DNA of 64,000 nucleotides from UKL13-2 sp031430555 (GCA_031430555.1 JANPBQ010000111.1:1-64000), one strand, 5' to 3'. Shown: positions 25,782 to 35,396, numbered from the stretch's first letter. Program-made: numbers and translations. The notes: generated from the letters alone by a model not told the origin.

Positions 25782-26528
25782 ATGAACGCATTGAATGATG
25801 TAATCGCCATCGAAAAAGCATCGGAAGCCACCACGCGTGTGCTGCTGATTGAAGACGATGTCGAACTCTGCCGTGCCATCACCGATTACCTTGGCAAGCA
25901 GGGCATCACCGTCACGGCGGAAGGGCGCGGCGACCAGGCATTCAAACGCGTTACGGATGAAAAGCCCGATCTGGTCATTCTCGATGTGATGCTGCCGGGA
26001 AAAGATGGGTTCGACGTCTGCCGCGAGATTCGCGGTGCGGGAAACATGGTGCCGATCATCATTCTTACCGCCAAGGAAGAGGACTTCGATCAGGTGCTGG
26101 GCCTCGAACTCGGTGCCGACGACTATTTGGCCAAGCCGGTACAACCGCGCGTATTGCTCGCGCGCATCAAAGCGATTACGCGGCGCACACATCCCGCGCC
26201 TGCGACCAGCTCGGATGGCGAGGTGCTCAAGTTCGGCCGCCTGAAAATTCATGGCGTGAATCGCGAGGTGGTGCTGGACGAGAAGCGCATTGAATTGTCG
26301 CCCGCAGAATTCGACCTGCTGTGGCTGCTGGCCAGCAACGCTGGGCGCGTGATGCAACGCAACGATATTTTGAAATCGTTGCGCGGCCTGCATTACAGCA
26401 ATGCGGATCGATCGGTCGATGCGCGCCTCTATCGGTTGCGCCGGCGCTTTGGGCAGGACAAGGAAACCGGCTGGAAGATCAAGACGGTACGGCCGCATGG
26501 CTACATGTTCTGCCTGGAGCCTTGGTAG
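25782..26528 (+). CDS. OmpR-family response regulator (RstA-like)
   Basis: The 248-residue protein has a receiver domain (about 18-132) with acidic pocket EDD (24-26), phospho-acceptor Asp68 in LVILDVMLPG, Thr in ILTAKEE and Lys in LAKPVQP. A winged-helix DNA-binding domain (about 150-245) has ELSPAEFDLLWLLASNAGRV and RSVDARLYRLRRRF. ATG at 25782 is chosen because GGAGGG sits about 10 bases upstream; an in-frame GTG at 25758 precedes that site. It pairs with the adjacent kinase. Confidence 0.9.
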   Translation: MNALNDVIAIEKASEATTRVLLIEDDVELCRAITDYLGKQGITVTAEGRGDQAFKRVTDEKPDLVILDVMLPGKDGFDVCREIRGAGNMVPIIILTAKEEDFDQVLGLELGADDYLAKPVQPRVLLARIKAITRRTHPAPATSSDGEVLKFGRLKIHGVNREVVLDEKRIELSPAEFDLLWLLASNAGRVMQRNDILKSLRGLHYSNADRSVDARLYRLRRRFGQDKETGWKIKTVRPHGYMFCLEPW

Positions 26529-26609
26529 ATATTGAAAGTCCAGCATTGGCGGGCGTTCCGAGACGGAAGAGGCTGGAGAAGCTCACCGAATATGGTGTAT
26601 CGCTGCCAA

Positions 26610-26893
26610 GTACTTCTATTTACCCTGTCATTCTTGCGAACGCGGGAATCCATTTTTCGTAAACACTCGAGTTGCAACGACAAATGGATCCCCGCGTTCG
26701 CGCATATGCGCTAACTTAATTGGCCGTGCTTGAAAGTACGACTGTCATCCTGAGCGTAGCGAAGGATCTTGTTCATGCGACGAGATCCTTCGCTACGCTC
26801 AGGATGACAACGTAACATTGACGGTTTTCTTGATTAAGTTAGCGCTTATGCGCGTTCGCGGGGATGACAAGAATTGAGGGTAACTAGAAGTAC
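26610..26893. repeat. MITE-like element, same family as 8884-9013, carrying a nested insertion
   Basis: Ends GTACTTCTATTTACC (26610-26624) and GGTAACTAGAAGTAC (26879-26893) pair with one mismatch and match the ends of the 8884-9013 element. A nested element interrupts its GC-rich module at 26703-26851 (see that entry). A half copy of repeat family A, CAGCATTGGC, lies just before at 26538-26562. From 26894 to 27189 I see no other structure. Confidence 0.7.
26701..26860. mobile_element. nested palindromic insertion with target-site duplication
   Basis: Terminal repeats CGCATATGCGCTAACTTAAT (26701-26720) and ATTAAGTTAGCGCTTATGCG (26833-26852) match at 19 of 20 bases when inverted. A perfect 27-base hairpin lies inside (26743-26769 against 26783-26809, containing CATCCTGAGCGTAGCGAAGG). 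Nine-base GCGTTCGCG copies at 26694-26702 and 26852-26860 look like a target duplication. No protein is encoded, so it would be a non-autonomous element. Confidence 0.6.
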
Positions 26894-27189
26894 CGCTACC
26901 AGCAAATGACTCGCACCGCGTAACGCGCGCCAGCCGTCAATCCTGCGGGACGCTCACCGCGCAACAAATTTTCGCGCGCTGCTAAGTCGATTACACCGCG
27001 CCGTTGGCGAAGCACCTGCGATTTTCAGCAATGACTGTTTCGATTGGTTTCGATTCGTTCGATAGACTGACACGGTGAGTCAGCGCGTTTGGAAATCCCT
27101 CATCGACGCGAACGCTCGATCAAAATTGTGCCGACACTTCCTATCGCTTGTTTACAGGCTCTTCATTGTCACCGAATCAATTCAAACGC

Positions 27190-28290
27190 ATGATCGCCGG
27201 TACCGAAACAGGGGAGGACACTCATGCACTCGCACAATTACCCGCGCGAGTGAATGATCGCGCGGCGATTTTGTTCGCGTCTCCATTGATCGGAATTTCG
27301 GTTGGCTGGGCATCCGGCGTGATGCACGATGCGCCGCCTGGAGGCGCGCCGCATTGGCTGAGCATATTGTTTTTGTCGGCAATCGCCTATGTCCTCTGGT
27401 TGGGAAATCGCACGCTTTATTACTGGCAACGCGACCGCCTCGCCGCAACGAAAATCCGGCCTTCGCCCAAGCGCAGAATGCTCGCGCTTGTCGCGACTTC
27501 CGTGGCCTTTTCGGCACCTACCTCTTATGCCGCGCACGTCGTCTGGTACGTTGTTTTCAATGCGGGCGATGTGAATTGGACGGCGGTTCACGCGGCGGCG
27601 GCGCTGGTCACCGTCACGTCGCTATTCTTCGCCAATGCCTACGAGGCGATTCTGCTGGTGCGCGAGCAGGCGCGGGATCGGAAGGCGATGGAGGATGCTA
27701 ACCAGCAGCGCCTTGAAGCCGAGGTTTATGCGCTTGAGAGTCAACTCGATCCGCACTTCATTTACAACGCGCTGTGCAGCCTGGGATTCCTGATTGAAAC
27801 CAATCGCGGCCGCGCAGGTGCGTATGTGGCACGCTTGTCAAGCGTGTATGCCTATGTGACGCAAAATTTCACCGAACGCGTGGTAGATCTAAATGAAGAG
27901 TTGGCGTTTGCGCGCGCATTTGCGGAGCTATTAAAGATTCGCCATGCAGACGCAATCGTCATTTCCATTCCAGAAAATTCGCCGGACGCGAATCGCAAGA
28001 TCGTGCCGATGTCGATTCAGATCGCGCTCGAGAACGCCGCGAAACATAACGACATGTCGCGCGAAAGGCCGTTGCGCATTAATGTGAGCGTGATGGCTGA
28101 GCATGTTGAAATCGCGAACAACAAACTGGCGTTGATGACCGGTGCTATTTCACACGGCGTGGGGCTTCCCAACCTGTCCAGCCGTTGCACATTGTGCATC
28201 GGGCGCGACATTGAGGTCATCGACGCGTCTGACAAATTCACAATTCGGATACCGATTCAGAGTCGTGAATCGGTTTCGCGGCAGTCTTGA
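27190..28290 (+). CDS. LytS/His_kinase-type sensor kinase without a neighbouring LytTR regulator
   Basis: The product, about 366 residues, has four membrane helices (about 20-150) followed by the LytS-type kinase segment: EVYALESQLDPHFIYNALCSL, in which His precedes FIYNAL, then KIVPMSIQIALENAAKH. Kinases of this type usually drive LytTR-family response regulators. Here no such gene lies beside it in the window, so it is an orphan. I use the ATG at 27190; a TTG at 27148 is in frame, and neither start has a convincing ribosome-binding site. The stop overlaps the start of the LRR-like frame that follows. Confidence 0.75.
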   Translation: MIAGTETGEDTHALAQLPARVNDRAAILFASPLIGISVGWASGVMHDAPPGGAPHWLSILFLSAIAYVLWLGNRTLYYWQRDRLAATKIRPSPKRRMLALVATSVAFSAPTSYAAHVVWYVVFNAGDVNWTAVHAAAALVTVTSLFFANAYEAILLVREQARDRKAMEDANQQRLEAEVYALESQLDPHFIYNALCSLGFLIETNRGRAGAYVARLSSVYAYVTQNFTERVVDLNEELAFARAFAELLKIRHADAIVISIPENSPDANRKIVPMSIQIALENAAKHNDMSRERPLRINVSVMAEHVEIANNKLALMTGAISHGVGLPNLSSRCTLCIGRDIEVIDASDKFTIRIPIQSRESVSRQS

Positions 28291-28523
28291 TCGTCTCAAT
28301 CCGCAATCCCGTTACAATCGACGGGTTCAAGGCGCTGGCCCACATGACGCAACTTGAAACGCAGCTGCTCGGCGGCACTAAAATCACGGACGGCGGAATG
28401 ACGCGCTTGAAGCCCTTTACCGAGTTGAGAAAAGTCAGCGTGTTTGACACCGCCGTCCGTGACGCCGGGATCGCAGAGCGCGCGAATCACGCAATGTTGC
28501 GCACGCTGCTGACCACAGAGTAG
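28287..28523 (+). pseudogene. fragment of a leucine-rich-repeat protein
   Basis: The frame encodes about 78 residues. GFKALAHMTQLETQLLGGTK, then ITDGGMTRLKPFTELRKVSV and FDTAVRDAGIA, fit consecutive LRR units of the 'ITDAGL' type (L-x-x-L-x-x-L-x-L-x-G/T-x-x-I-T-D-x-G). There is no credible start codon or ribosome-binding site and no other half nearby. It is probably the remnant of a gene brought in and then deleted. Annotators might list it as a hypothetical protein. Confidence 0.45.
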
Positions 28524-28666
28524 CCCAATGCACAATATGGAGAACAAGACCGAGTGGGCATTTACCGCAAAATGCGGCTGCGGCGATCACGCGATTCATC
28601 GGTAGTTCATTTGAATTGATCGTGGGAATCATTTTTTCGCATTTCTTTTTGTTGGCTGAGGGTGGA

Positions 28667-30388
28667 ATGATCAAGGCATGCGGCAGGATCCAATGCAAGT
28701 TCAATTCTTCGGTACTATTGGCTATCGCTTTTGCGACGCCATTGATTAGTGCGCACGCCGCAAGTGTCGAAAACTGGCGTCGCGACATCGACGAAATCGT
28801 TTTAAGCGTACGTGGTATTCATCCTGATCCATTCGCGAGAATCGGACGGCTAGAGTTCCTGCGAAATGCCGATGCGCTGAAGGCGGATTTACCGCGCCTA
28901 AGTGAAGAGCAGCGCGTGACGCGGGCGATGCGCCTGGTGGCGTTGCTGGGCGATACCCATACGCAATTGGAGCCCAAGCGACCCGATTTCGCGCTCTGGT
29001 ACCCGTTTCGCATCTACGAATTCAGCGACGGATATTTCGTTACTGCTGCGCATCGTTCAGTTGCGGAGTTGGCCGGCGCACAGTTACTGGAAGTCGCAGG
29101 ACTTCCCGTCCAACGAGTGGTCGACAGTGCCCGCGAATTGATGGGAGCGGACAACGCGTCCGCAAAAAAAGAGCGCCTGTTCGCATTCAGCAACGCGGCA
29201 CTGATGAACGGGCTTGGATACGCGCAGGCAGACGGGCGCTTGACGATAAAGTTTCGTTTGAACAGCGGAACGATTACCGAACGCACACTACTGCCCAGCA
29301 AATCCGATGACCCGCGCTACGCCAAGGACGACTCCACGTTTGACTGGTACCAGCAGGCGGAAATGGGTGGGCCGCCGTTCGGCGGCGTGGACGCATGGAT
29401 TAGCGCGTACAAGGGTCTCGCATACAGCGCGTTTCGCACCACCGATCCCACGCGACCATTGCGGTTGATGAATCGCCGCAACTTTGTCGCCAAATCGCTG
29501 CCGGATCAGAGTGCCTATTACATTCAGGCGAATTACATGGGGGATGATTTGCCGCAGAAATTCCGACTGGCACTGCAAGAAGTCGACCAATTGCGACCGC
29601 GCCGATTGATTGTGGATTTTCGTTACAACTTTGGCGGAGACGGAAGTCATGTTCCCGCGATTGTGCGCGAGTTCATCAAACGTGAGACAAGCAATGGGTG
29701 GAAGGAGCTGTATATCTTGACTGGGCCGCGAACGTTCAGTGCCGGCATCATGGCGGTGGTGGCCTTGGCGACCAATACCTCACACACGGTGATTGGCGAG
29801 CCGATGTCGGCACCGGTGAATAGCTATGGCGATGCGCGGACTATTCAGTTTCCTCGAACCGGGTTGCAATTGACGCTTTCAACGGTGCTCAATCAACTCG
29901 GTGCAGCGACGGACATTCATCCATTTGCGCCGGTCGATATTCCCGCACCGATGTCGTTCGCGGATTATGCATCGGGACGCGATCCGGCGGTCGATGCAAT
30001 TTTGCGCGGAGACGAAATGCGTAGCCTTTCCGTTATTGCATTGTCTGATGGCGGCCTCGTGGCGCGGCAGGCCTGGATACAGCGCGGTGATTCGTTTGCC
30101 AAATTTGCATGGTGGTAGCCGCCACAAGAAATTGACCTTCGTCGCGCGGCGCAAAAACTAATCGAGCAAAAACGCGTGGTGGATGCGATCGAAGTCGCGA
30201 AATTCAATGCGGAAATTCATCCCGGCATCTGGAATGTTTGGTACAACCTTGCCAAGGCGCAAATCGAAGGCGGGCAAAAACGCGAGGCACTGGAAAGTTT
30301 TCGCCAAGTGCTGAAAATCGACCCGAACAATGGCAATGCCGATGAAATTCGTGGCGCGTTTGCAGAGGCAGGCATCGCGTTGAACTGA
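28667..30388 (+). pseudogene. S41-like peptidase with in-frame amber codon before its TPR tail
   Basis: From the ATG at 28667 (GAGGGTGG upstream) the frame encodes a signal peptide (AIAFATPLISAHAA), an S41-like region with VDFRYNFGGDG and GPRTFSAG (putative nucleophile Ser near residue 357), then stops at TAG 30116-30118. The same frame continues without a stop for 90 codons after it: CCG CCA CAA GAA, then DLRRAAQKLIEQKRVVDAIEV and a TPR-like KAQIEGGQKREALESFRQVL ending LKIDPNN...IALN, stop at 30388. The seamless frame suggests a nonsense change (the TAG could derive from TGG or CAG), a sequencing error or readthrough. As read, the stable product would be 483 residues ending WW. Confidence 0.65.
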
Positions 30389-30437
30389 TTTATGCGAGTT
30401 CGCTACGTCAACGCAGTCAACAATTGGGCACGCGGAA

Positions 30438-32126
30438 TTAGTTTGGCAACGATTCCACTTGGCGCACACCCCGCAAGTTCGCCCAGCCCGGTACGCGCGC
30501 TTCCATTCCACGTACGATATTTTTATGCACGCGTTCGCGATGTTCTGCGCTCGGGGTAAATGAGGCGGCGTCGGCGGCGATGCTCATGGTCGTTTTGGAA
30601 ACAGAGCTGTCCGCCGTCCCCGTCGCCACCGTCATCGGCGTCATGAATACATCGTTGCGGTTGGTGAGTTCGCCGGTGGTGCGCACATAGAGCGGATAAA
30701 AATTCGCGCCGTTGCTTACTAACCCCATGTAGTCGCCCAAAAATAATCCGCGCGCATTCGGGGCGAGGCTCATGTCGAATGACGCGGTCGTAATGCGCCG
30801 ATCGGTCCAGCTCACGCCATCGCGCGAGGTGGCCAGCCAGTAGTCGATGGGAAGCGTGTTGCCATCGATGGTGTTATTGCGCATGTCAAAGTAGGTGAGG
30901 CCCAGGGTGCCGTCGGCGCGGGCATGCACGGTGGGGGTTGAGGCTTGCACGCTGGTCACGCCATTGACTTGCGTCGGTACCGACCAGGTCAAGCCGCCAT
31001 CGGTGGAGCGTGTAAAGGCAATGCCGTCGCGCGCTCCGTTGGAGAACCGCGCATCTTGCCAGGTGGCGTACAACTGTCCCTGCGGGCCGACGGCGATGCG
31101 GCCGAGAAAACCGGCATCGCGGATGACTTGGCCGCTCTCCGGGTCGCGCGTGCCGATGCCGAAATAATCCGCGACCTTGATCGGTTGAGACCACGTCACC
31201 CCTTTATCGGTCGAGCGCTGCACCTGATATTCGCCTCTGATCGAGCCACCGGAGTTGTTGAGTTGATTGAAAAAATGAATCAGCGTGCCATCGGGCAGCG
31301 CGGCGATTTCTACACCGAGAACTTGCCTGCCGACGCCCGGATCGAAGATGACTTTCGCGGGTTCCCATGTGACGCCGCCATCGGTGGTGCGGGCGAACAT
31401 TGCCGGGCCGCGGTTGTCCGAGGTGAGCCGATCCCACACCGCGTAGACGAAACGCGAATCGGCGGGATCCGCCGTCATCGAATTCTTGTCATTGAAGAAT
31501 TGCGCACCATCGCGGATCAGCGTAATTGGCGCGCCCCAGGTACGGCCACTATCGGTCGAGCGGAACACCAGCATCGCCGACGCCGAACCCGGTTGAAACG
31601 AGGCCCCGCTGATACTGAGCGACATCTGATAGGCGACGCCATTCGGTGAGATCGCGACCCAGGGATCGGTCGCTCGCTCGTAGTCGCCACCGTTCGCCGC
31701 GTTGCCGCCGGCGCAGCGCGAAGCGGGCAAGGCTCGGGTGATCCACGTGGCACCTGCGTCGAACGATACGCCGACGGCAACACCTTGAGCGCCGCCATTC
31801 GACCATCGATCCTGCTGCCAGGAGCCGATGAGATTCGCCGGATTCGCAGGATTGATGGCGAGATGCGGTTCGACCTCCGCGTTGTTGTATAGCGTGCCCG
31901 TGTTGGCAACGCCGCCGCAACCCGCCGTGAAGGCGGATGCCGCCGACACCAGCCCGGTCGCAGCGGGCGGCGTTTGGGGTGGCGGAGGAGGCACGACGAC
32001 CACGGGGGGCGGTGTCGCGGGGGCGTCGCCGCCGCCACCACCGGAACACGCGGACAATATTGAAATGATCGCCATTGCGGGTGCCGCAATGGCGGCATTG
32101 AGTGACCGTCGACTAAACGTGTTCAT
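30438..32126 (-). CDS. secreted BNR-repeat lipoprotein (sialidase-like fold)
   Basis: The 562-residue product has a lipoprotein signal (IISILSAC-SGGGGG), a proline-rich linker, and at least five Asp-box/BNR repeats of the form S-x-D-x-G-x-T-W: SFDAGATW, STDSGRTW, TTDGGVTW, STDKGVTW and STDGGLTW. This is a six-bladed sialidase-like propeller. Catalytic residues of true sialidases were not confirmed, so sialidase activity is not claimed. The ATG at 32126 gives the lipoprotein signal directly; a more distant start is not needed. It is the last gene of a minus-strand run that starts with the MFS gene at 34769. Confidence 0.85.
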   Translation of the reverse strand: MNTFSRRSLNAAIAAPAMAIISILSACSGGGGGDAPATPPPVVVVPPPPPQTPPAATGLVSAASAFTAGCGGVANTGTLYNNAEVEPHLAINPANPANLIGSWQQDRWSNGGAQGVAVGVSFDAGATWITRALPASRCAGGNAANGGDYERATDPWVAISPNGVAYQMSLSISGASFQPGSASAMLVFRSTDSGRTWGAPITLIRDGAQFFNDKNSMTADPADSRFVYAVWDRLTSDNRGPAMFARTTDGGVTWEPAKVIFDPGVGRQVLGVEIAALPDGTLIHFFNQLNNSGGSIRGEYQVQRSTDKGVTWSQPIKVADYFGIGTRDPESGQVIRDAGFLGRIAVGPQGQLYATWQDARFSNGARDGIAFTRSTDGGLTWSVPTQVNGVTSVQASTPTVHARADGTLGLTYFDMRNNTIDGNTLPIDYWLATSRDGVSWTDRRITTASFDMSLAPNARGLFLGDYMGLVSNGANFYPLYVRTTGELTNRNDVFMTPMTVATGTADSSVSKTTMSIAADAASFTPSAEHRERVHKNIVRGMEARVPGWANLRGVRQVESLPN

Positions 32127-32192
32127 GCACAAATACCGATGGCAATCGCCGCAGCGCCGCCCACCGCCGTCAATTCGGCGGTGCAACGACCG

Positions 32193-32426
32193 CTATCCAC
32201 GCTTGTAGAGAATTTTTTTGGCGCCGCCGTCACAAGTGCCGACCACACGCAGGTCACTGGCTTCGTCTTTGGGCACGATGGTGAGCGTGTAGGCTTTCAC
32301 GCCTTTACCTTGCAACTTCGCCTCGATCTTGGCTTTCACGTCATCGCAAGTTACTTTTGCGGATGCGGTTCCGGCGAATGCCAATATCGAGGCCGCCAAG
32401 ATGAAGGTCGCGGTGGTCGATTTCAT
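32193..32426 (-). CDS. DUF1161-family small secreted protein
   Basis: The 77-residue protein has a signal peptide ending near TASA-KVTC and a DUF1161-type core: CDDVKAKIEAKLQGKGVKAY, then VVGTCDGGAKKILYKRG. Two cysteines (CDDV and GTCD) may form a disulfide. AGGGAG stands before the ATG. It lies between the BNR lipoprotein and the oxidoreductase gene. Function unknown. Confidence 0.8.
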   Translation of the reverse strand: MKSTTATFILAASILAFAGTASAKVTCDDVKAKIEAKLQGKGVKAYTLTIVPKDEASDLRVVGTCDGGAKKILYKRG

Positions 32427-32483
32427 TTTAAATTCTCCCTGTTGGTAAGTGGGTTCGAAATGCGATGCGATCGAGGCCGATGA

Positions 32484-33470
32484 CTACGTCGTCGGCACGA
32501 TCAAGATTTTGCCGTCGCGCTCGCCGGCCGCGGCTGCCGCGACCGCGTCCTTGATCTGTACGACATCAAATGTCGCGTGGATTCGCGTGTGGAGCTTACC
32601 TTCTGCAATGAGTTTCGCGACCTGGCCGAATACTTCCATCTGCCGCGCCGGTGTCGCTTTTCGGAACCACAGCGCCAGCCAAAAACCGCGCAAGGTCACG
32701 TCGCGAAACACAAAGGATGAAGGCGCCACCACGCAGGGCTCGCCGCTCATCATCCCGTAGTTGACCAGCGTGCCGCCTTCGGCGAGACACATGGCGAGAT
32801 TGTCTGTGGATTTTCCGCCGACGGCGTCGATGGCGAGGCGAATTTCCGCGCCGCCGGTCGCCTCATTCACGCGCTTGGCGAGTCCGGGGCCATCGACCAG
32901 GACGACATCGCCGCCGAGCGATTTCACATCGGCAACCACCGAGTCACGCCGTACGATATTGACCGTTTTCAGCCCGCGCATTTTCGCGAGTTGAATCAGG
33001 TAGGCACCGACACCGGAATTGGCGGCGTTCTGGATCACCCAGTCGCCCGGCTGAAGTTCGACGAATTCGGAGAGCATCAATAACGCGGTCGGCGGATTCA
33101 CGGTCATCATCGCGAGCTGTTGCGGGTCGGCGTTGCCGGGCAGCGGCATGAGTCTTTTCGCCTCACCCACCACATGCGTGGCCCATGTGCCACAGCCGAC
33201 CGGCAGCAACACGGTTTGCCCGACGGCGGGTGCCGTGACATCCGGGCCGAGCTTCACCACTTTGCCGACACCTTCATTGCCGCCCACGGCGGGCAGCGGC
33301 GGCAATGTGCCGTAGGCGCCCGTGAGCGTCAGTACGTCGGAGGGATTGATCGGTGCCGCGAGCACCTGAATCAGCACTTGCCCGCTTTGCAGTGTGGGCG
33401 GCTCGAAATCGACGGCTTCGATGAACGCTTGCGGCAATGGGCCGCGCTGGGAATATTGCGCTCTTTTCAT
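32484..33470 (-). CDS. MDR-superfamily 2-enoyl thioester reductase-like oxidoreductase
   Basis: The 328-residue protein has the quinone-oxidoreductase/MECR pattern: PINPSDVLTLTGAYG near residue 45, PAVGGNEGVGKVV, then NAANSGVGAYLIQLAKM (Rossmann motif), and VNIVRRDS. The NPSD and GNEGVG motifs point to enoyl-thioester reductases of the fatty-acid type rather than zinc alcohol dehydrogenases (no zinc-ligand cysteines). A quinone reductase or NADPH-dependent alkenal reductase is possible. The gap to the upstream MFS gene is 51 bases, so they may be cotranscribed. Confidence 0.8.
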   Translation of the reverse strand: MKRAQYSQRGPLPQAFIEAVDFEPPTLQSGQVLIQVLAAPINPSDVLTLTGAYGTLPPLPAVGGNEGVGKVVKLGPDVTAPAVGQTVLLPVGCGTWATHVVGEAKRLMPLPGNADPQQLAMMTVNPPTALLMLSEFVELQPGDWVIQNAANSGVGAYLIQLAKMRGLKTVNIVRRDSVVADVKSLGGDVVLVDGPGLAKRVNEATGGAEIRLAIDAVGGKSTDNLAMCLAEGGTLVNYGMMSGEPCVVAPSSFVFRDVTLRGFWLALWFRKATPARQMEVFGQVAKLIAEGKLHTRIHATFDVVQIKDAVAAAAAGERDGKILIVPTT

Positions 33471-33521
33471 GATTTCATCCGACCGAATTCAGGCAAAAAA
33501 TCAGTCTAGCATGATGCATGA

Positions 33522-34769
33522 TTACGCTGTTTTGAATTCCGTTACTGGCCTGACGATGGGTGCTTCCTTAATGGGTAAATTGCAAAGTGCCGCGACAGCC
33601 GCGAGCGCAATATCCGCGACCCACATCCAGTTGAAATTGCCGAATTCAACGACCGCGATGCCGCCTAACCATGCGCCGAAAAATCCGCCGATCTGGTGGG
33701 TGAGCAAGGTGAGGCCGAACAACGTGCCGAGGTAGCGCACGCCGAAAAGTTTGCCGACCATGCTCGCCGTCGGCGGAACCGTCGCGAGCCAGGTGAGCCC
33801 AAGCCCGGCGGCGAAGATGTAGAAGGTCAGATCGGTCTTCGGTGCAAGCAGATAGAGCAAGATGATGATAGATCGTGACAGGTACATCCAGAACAGAATG
33901 GTCTTGCTGCGGTAGCGCGCGACGCCCCAGCCCGTGGTGAGGCTACCGACAATATTGGCGAGGCCGATAATGGCGATCGACCAGCCGGCCACGTCGGCCG
34001 ACAAGCCACACAATTGCACTTCGCCCGGCAGATGCGTCACCAGAAACGCGATATGAAAACCGCAGGTGAAAAATCCCGCGTGTAGCAGCAAATAACTTGG
34101 ATCGGCCAGCGCCTCACGGATCGCGGCGCGCAAGGTCTGCTCCGCTTTTGGCGGCGATTCCGAGGAGTCGCCGACATGAGTCTGAATTAACGTGGGCTGT
34201 GGGCGGCGGCGAAGAATCCATGCCAGCGGCAACGCCGTTAACGCCAGGATCGCCATCGACCACATCGCCCCCATCCACCCAAACATACCGATAAATCGTT
34301 GTAAGAGCGGCGCAAATAGAAACTGCCCGAATGAGCCGCCCGCATTGATGATGCCGGACGCCATCCCGCGCTGCTCCGCCGGCAATCGTTGCGCGACGGC
34401 ACCCATCAGCACCGAAAAACTGCTGGCACCGGCACCGATCGCGGAAAGCAAACCCAGCGTCATCGTGATGCCCCATGCGCTTGTCATGTAGGGCGTGAGT
34501 GCGCCGCCGAGTGCGAGCAGTATCAGCCCGCCCGCCACCACCCGACCAGGGCCGTATTTATCGGCCAGCGCACCGGTAATGGGCTGCACCGCGCCCCAGG
34601 CGAATTGTCCGACCGCCAAGGCAAGGCTGATCGAGGCGATGCCAAGCCCGGTGCTGGTATTGAGCGGGGACACGAACAATCCCATTGATCGGCGAAGACC
34701 GTCCGAGACCATCAGGATCGCGGCGGCGACGAGGGTGATCGTCAAGTAAGAGGGGGCGCGGGAGGGCAT
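33522..34769 (-). CDS. MFS transporter, OFA/oxalate-formate-like
   Basis: The 415-residue product has 12 predicted membrane helices and the MFS motif between helices 2 and 3 (ALADKYGPGRVVAGG). The sequence of helix 1 (LVAAAILMVSDGLRRSMGLF) is reminiscent of the OFA-type branch. The substrate is not determined. The frame is open to 34889, but the ATG at 34769 leads directly into a normal N-terminus; GGGGCGCGGGAGGG is upstream on the coding strand reversed. It is the first gene of a run ending with the BNR lipoprotein. Confidence 0.82.
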   Translation of the reverse strand: MPSRAPSYLTITLVAAAILMVSDGLRRSMGLFVSPLNTSTGLGIASISLALAVGQFAWGAVQPITGALADKYGPGRVVAGGLILLALGGALTPYMTSAWGITMTLGLLSAIGAGASSFSVLMGAVAQRLPAEQRGMASGIINAGGSFGQFLFAPLLQRFIGMFGWMGAMWSMAILALTALPLAWILRRRPQPTLIQTHVGDSSESPPKAEQTLRAAIREALADPSYLLLHAGFFTCGFHIAFLVTHLPGEVQLCGLSADVAGWSIAIIGLANIVGSLTTGWGVARYRSKTILFWMYLSRSIIILLYLLAPKTDLTFYIFAAGLGLTWLATVPPTASMVGKLFGVRYLGTLFGLTLLTHQIGGFFGAWLGGIAVVEFGNFNWMWVADIALAAVAALCNLPIKEAPIVRPVTEFKTA

Positions 34770-35113
34770 TTTTGGGTGGCTATGGGAAAGCGGTGGCTGC
34801 ACCACAGGCGGGATCAAAAGCGCTATGGAGGGTATGTCGCAGGTTTCCCGCACAATTTTACGCCGACGGTTTGCGCCAGGATTTTCCACTTTATTCGCCC
34901 AATCGAGGAACTTTTCAAAAACCTTGACGAATCAATGGGTTTGCCGTATCTTCCGTCTCGCAGTCGCTTGCGCAGTGTATGCACTTAGGTCGTGCTGAAG
35001 TCTCGCTCAATTCATCGAGCTCGTTTCTTTGCTCCCAAATTTCGCTACCTGATGTTTTATTGGCTGCCTTTCCTCCGGGGAGTATCCCGGTTATTTTTTC
35101 CAAAGGAAAATAC

Positions 35114-35320
35114 ATGAGCAATACAGGTACCGTTAAATGGTTTAACGACGCTAAAGGTTTTGGTTTCATCACTCCCGATGGTGGCGGCGAAGATTTGTTC
35201 GCGCACTTCTCGGCGATCGAAGGCAATGGCTTTAAGTCGCTGAAAGAAAACCAGAAGGTTTCGTTCGAAATCACCACTGGCCCCAAAGGCAAACAAGCTA
35301 CCGCCATCAAGCCAATGTAA
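35114..35320 (+). CDS. cold-shock protein, CspA family
   Basis: The 68-residue nucleic-acid-binding protein has both RNP motifs: RNP1 KGFGFITP and RNP2 DLFAHFSAI, and begins GTVKWFNDAKGFG. It acts as an RNA chaperone. AAAGGA is at the ribosome-binding site before the ATG. The gene is alone, with a 344-base upstream region (34770-35113) lacking other genes; a long leader is common for this family and may hold cold-responsive structure, though I cannot identify a cold-box. A strong terminator follows at 35347-35377. Confidence 0.95.
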   Translation: MSNTGTVKWFNDAKGFGFITPDGGGEDLFAHFSAIEGNGFKSLKENQKVSFEITTGPKGKQATAIKPM

Positions 35321-35346
35321 TTCGGCTTACACGGTTAGTAAAAGAA

Positions 35347-35377
35347 AACGGCAACCTTCGGGTTGCCGTTTTTTTTT
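35347..35377 (+). terminator. rho-independent terminator of the cold-shock gene
   Basis: The stem AACGGCAACC / GGTTGCCGTT with a TTCG tetraloop is followed by a run of T to 35377. It is a textbook intrinsic terminator 26 bases after the cold-shock stop codon. Confidence 0.95.
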
Positions 35378-35396
35378 CGTCCCACCATTGGGAGAT

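Noticed and set aside
34770..35113. Cold-shock leader with a cold box
   Set aside because: A long leader is likely, but I cannot find a convincing conserved element, so only the gene is reported.
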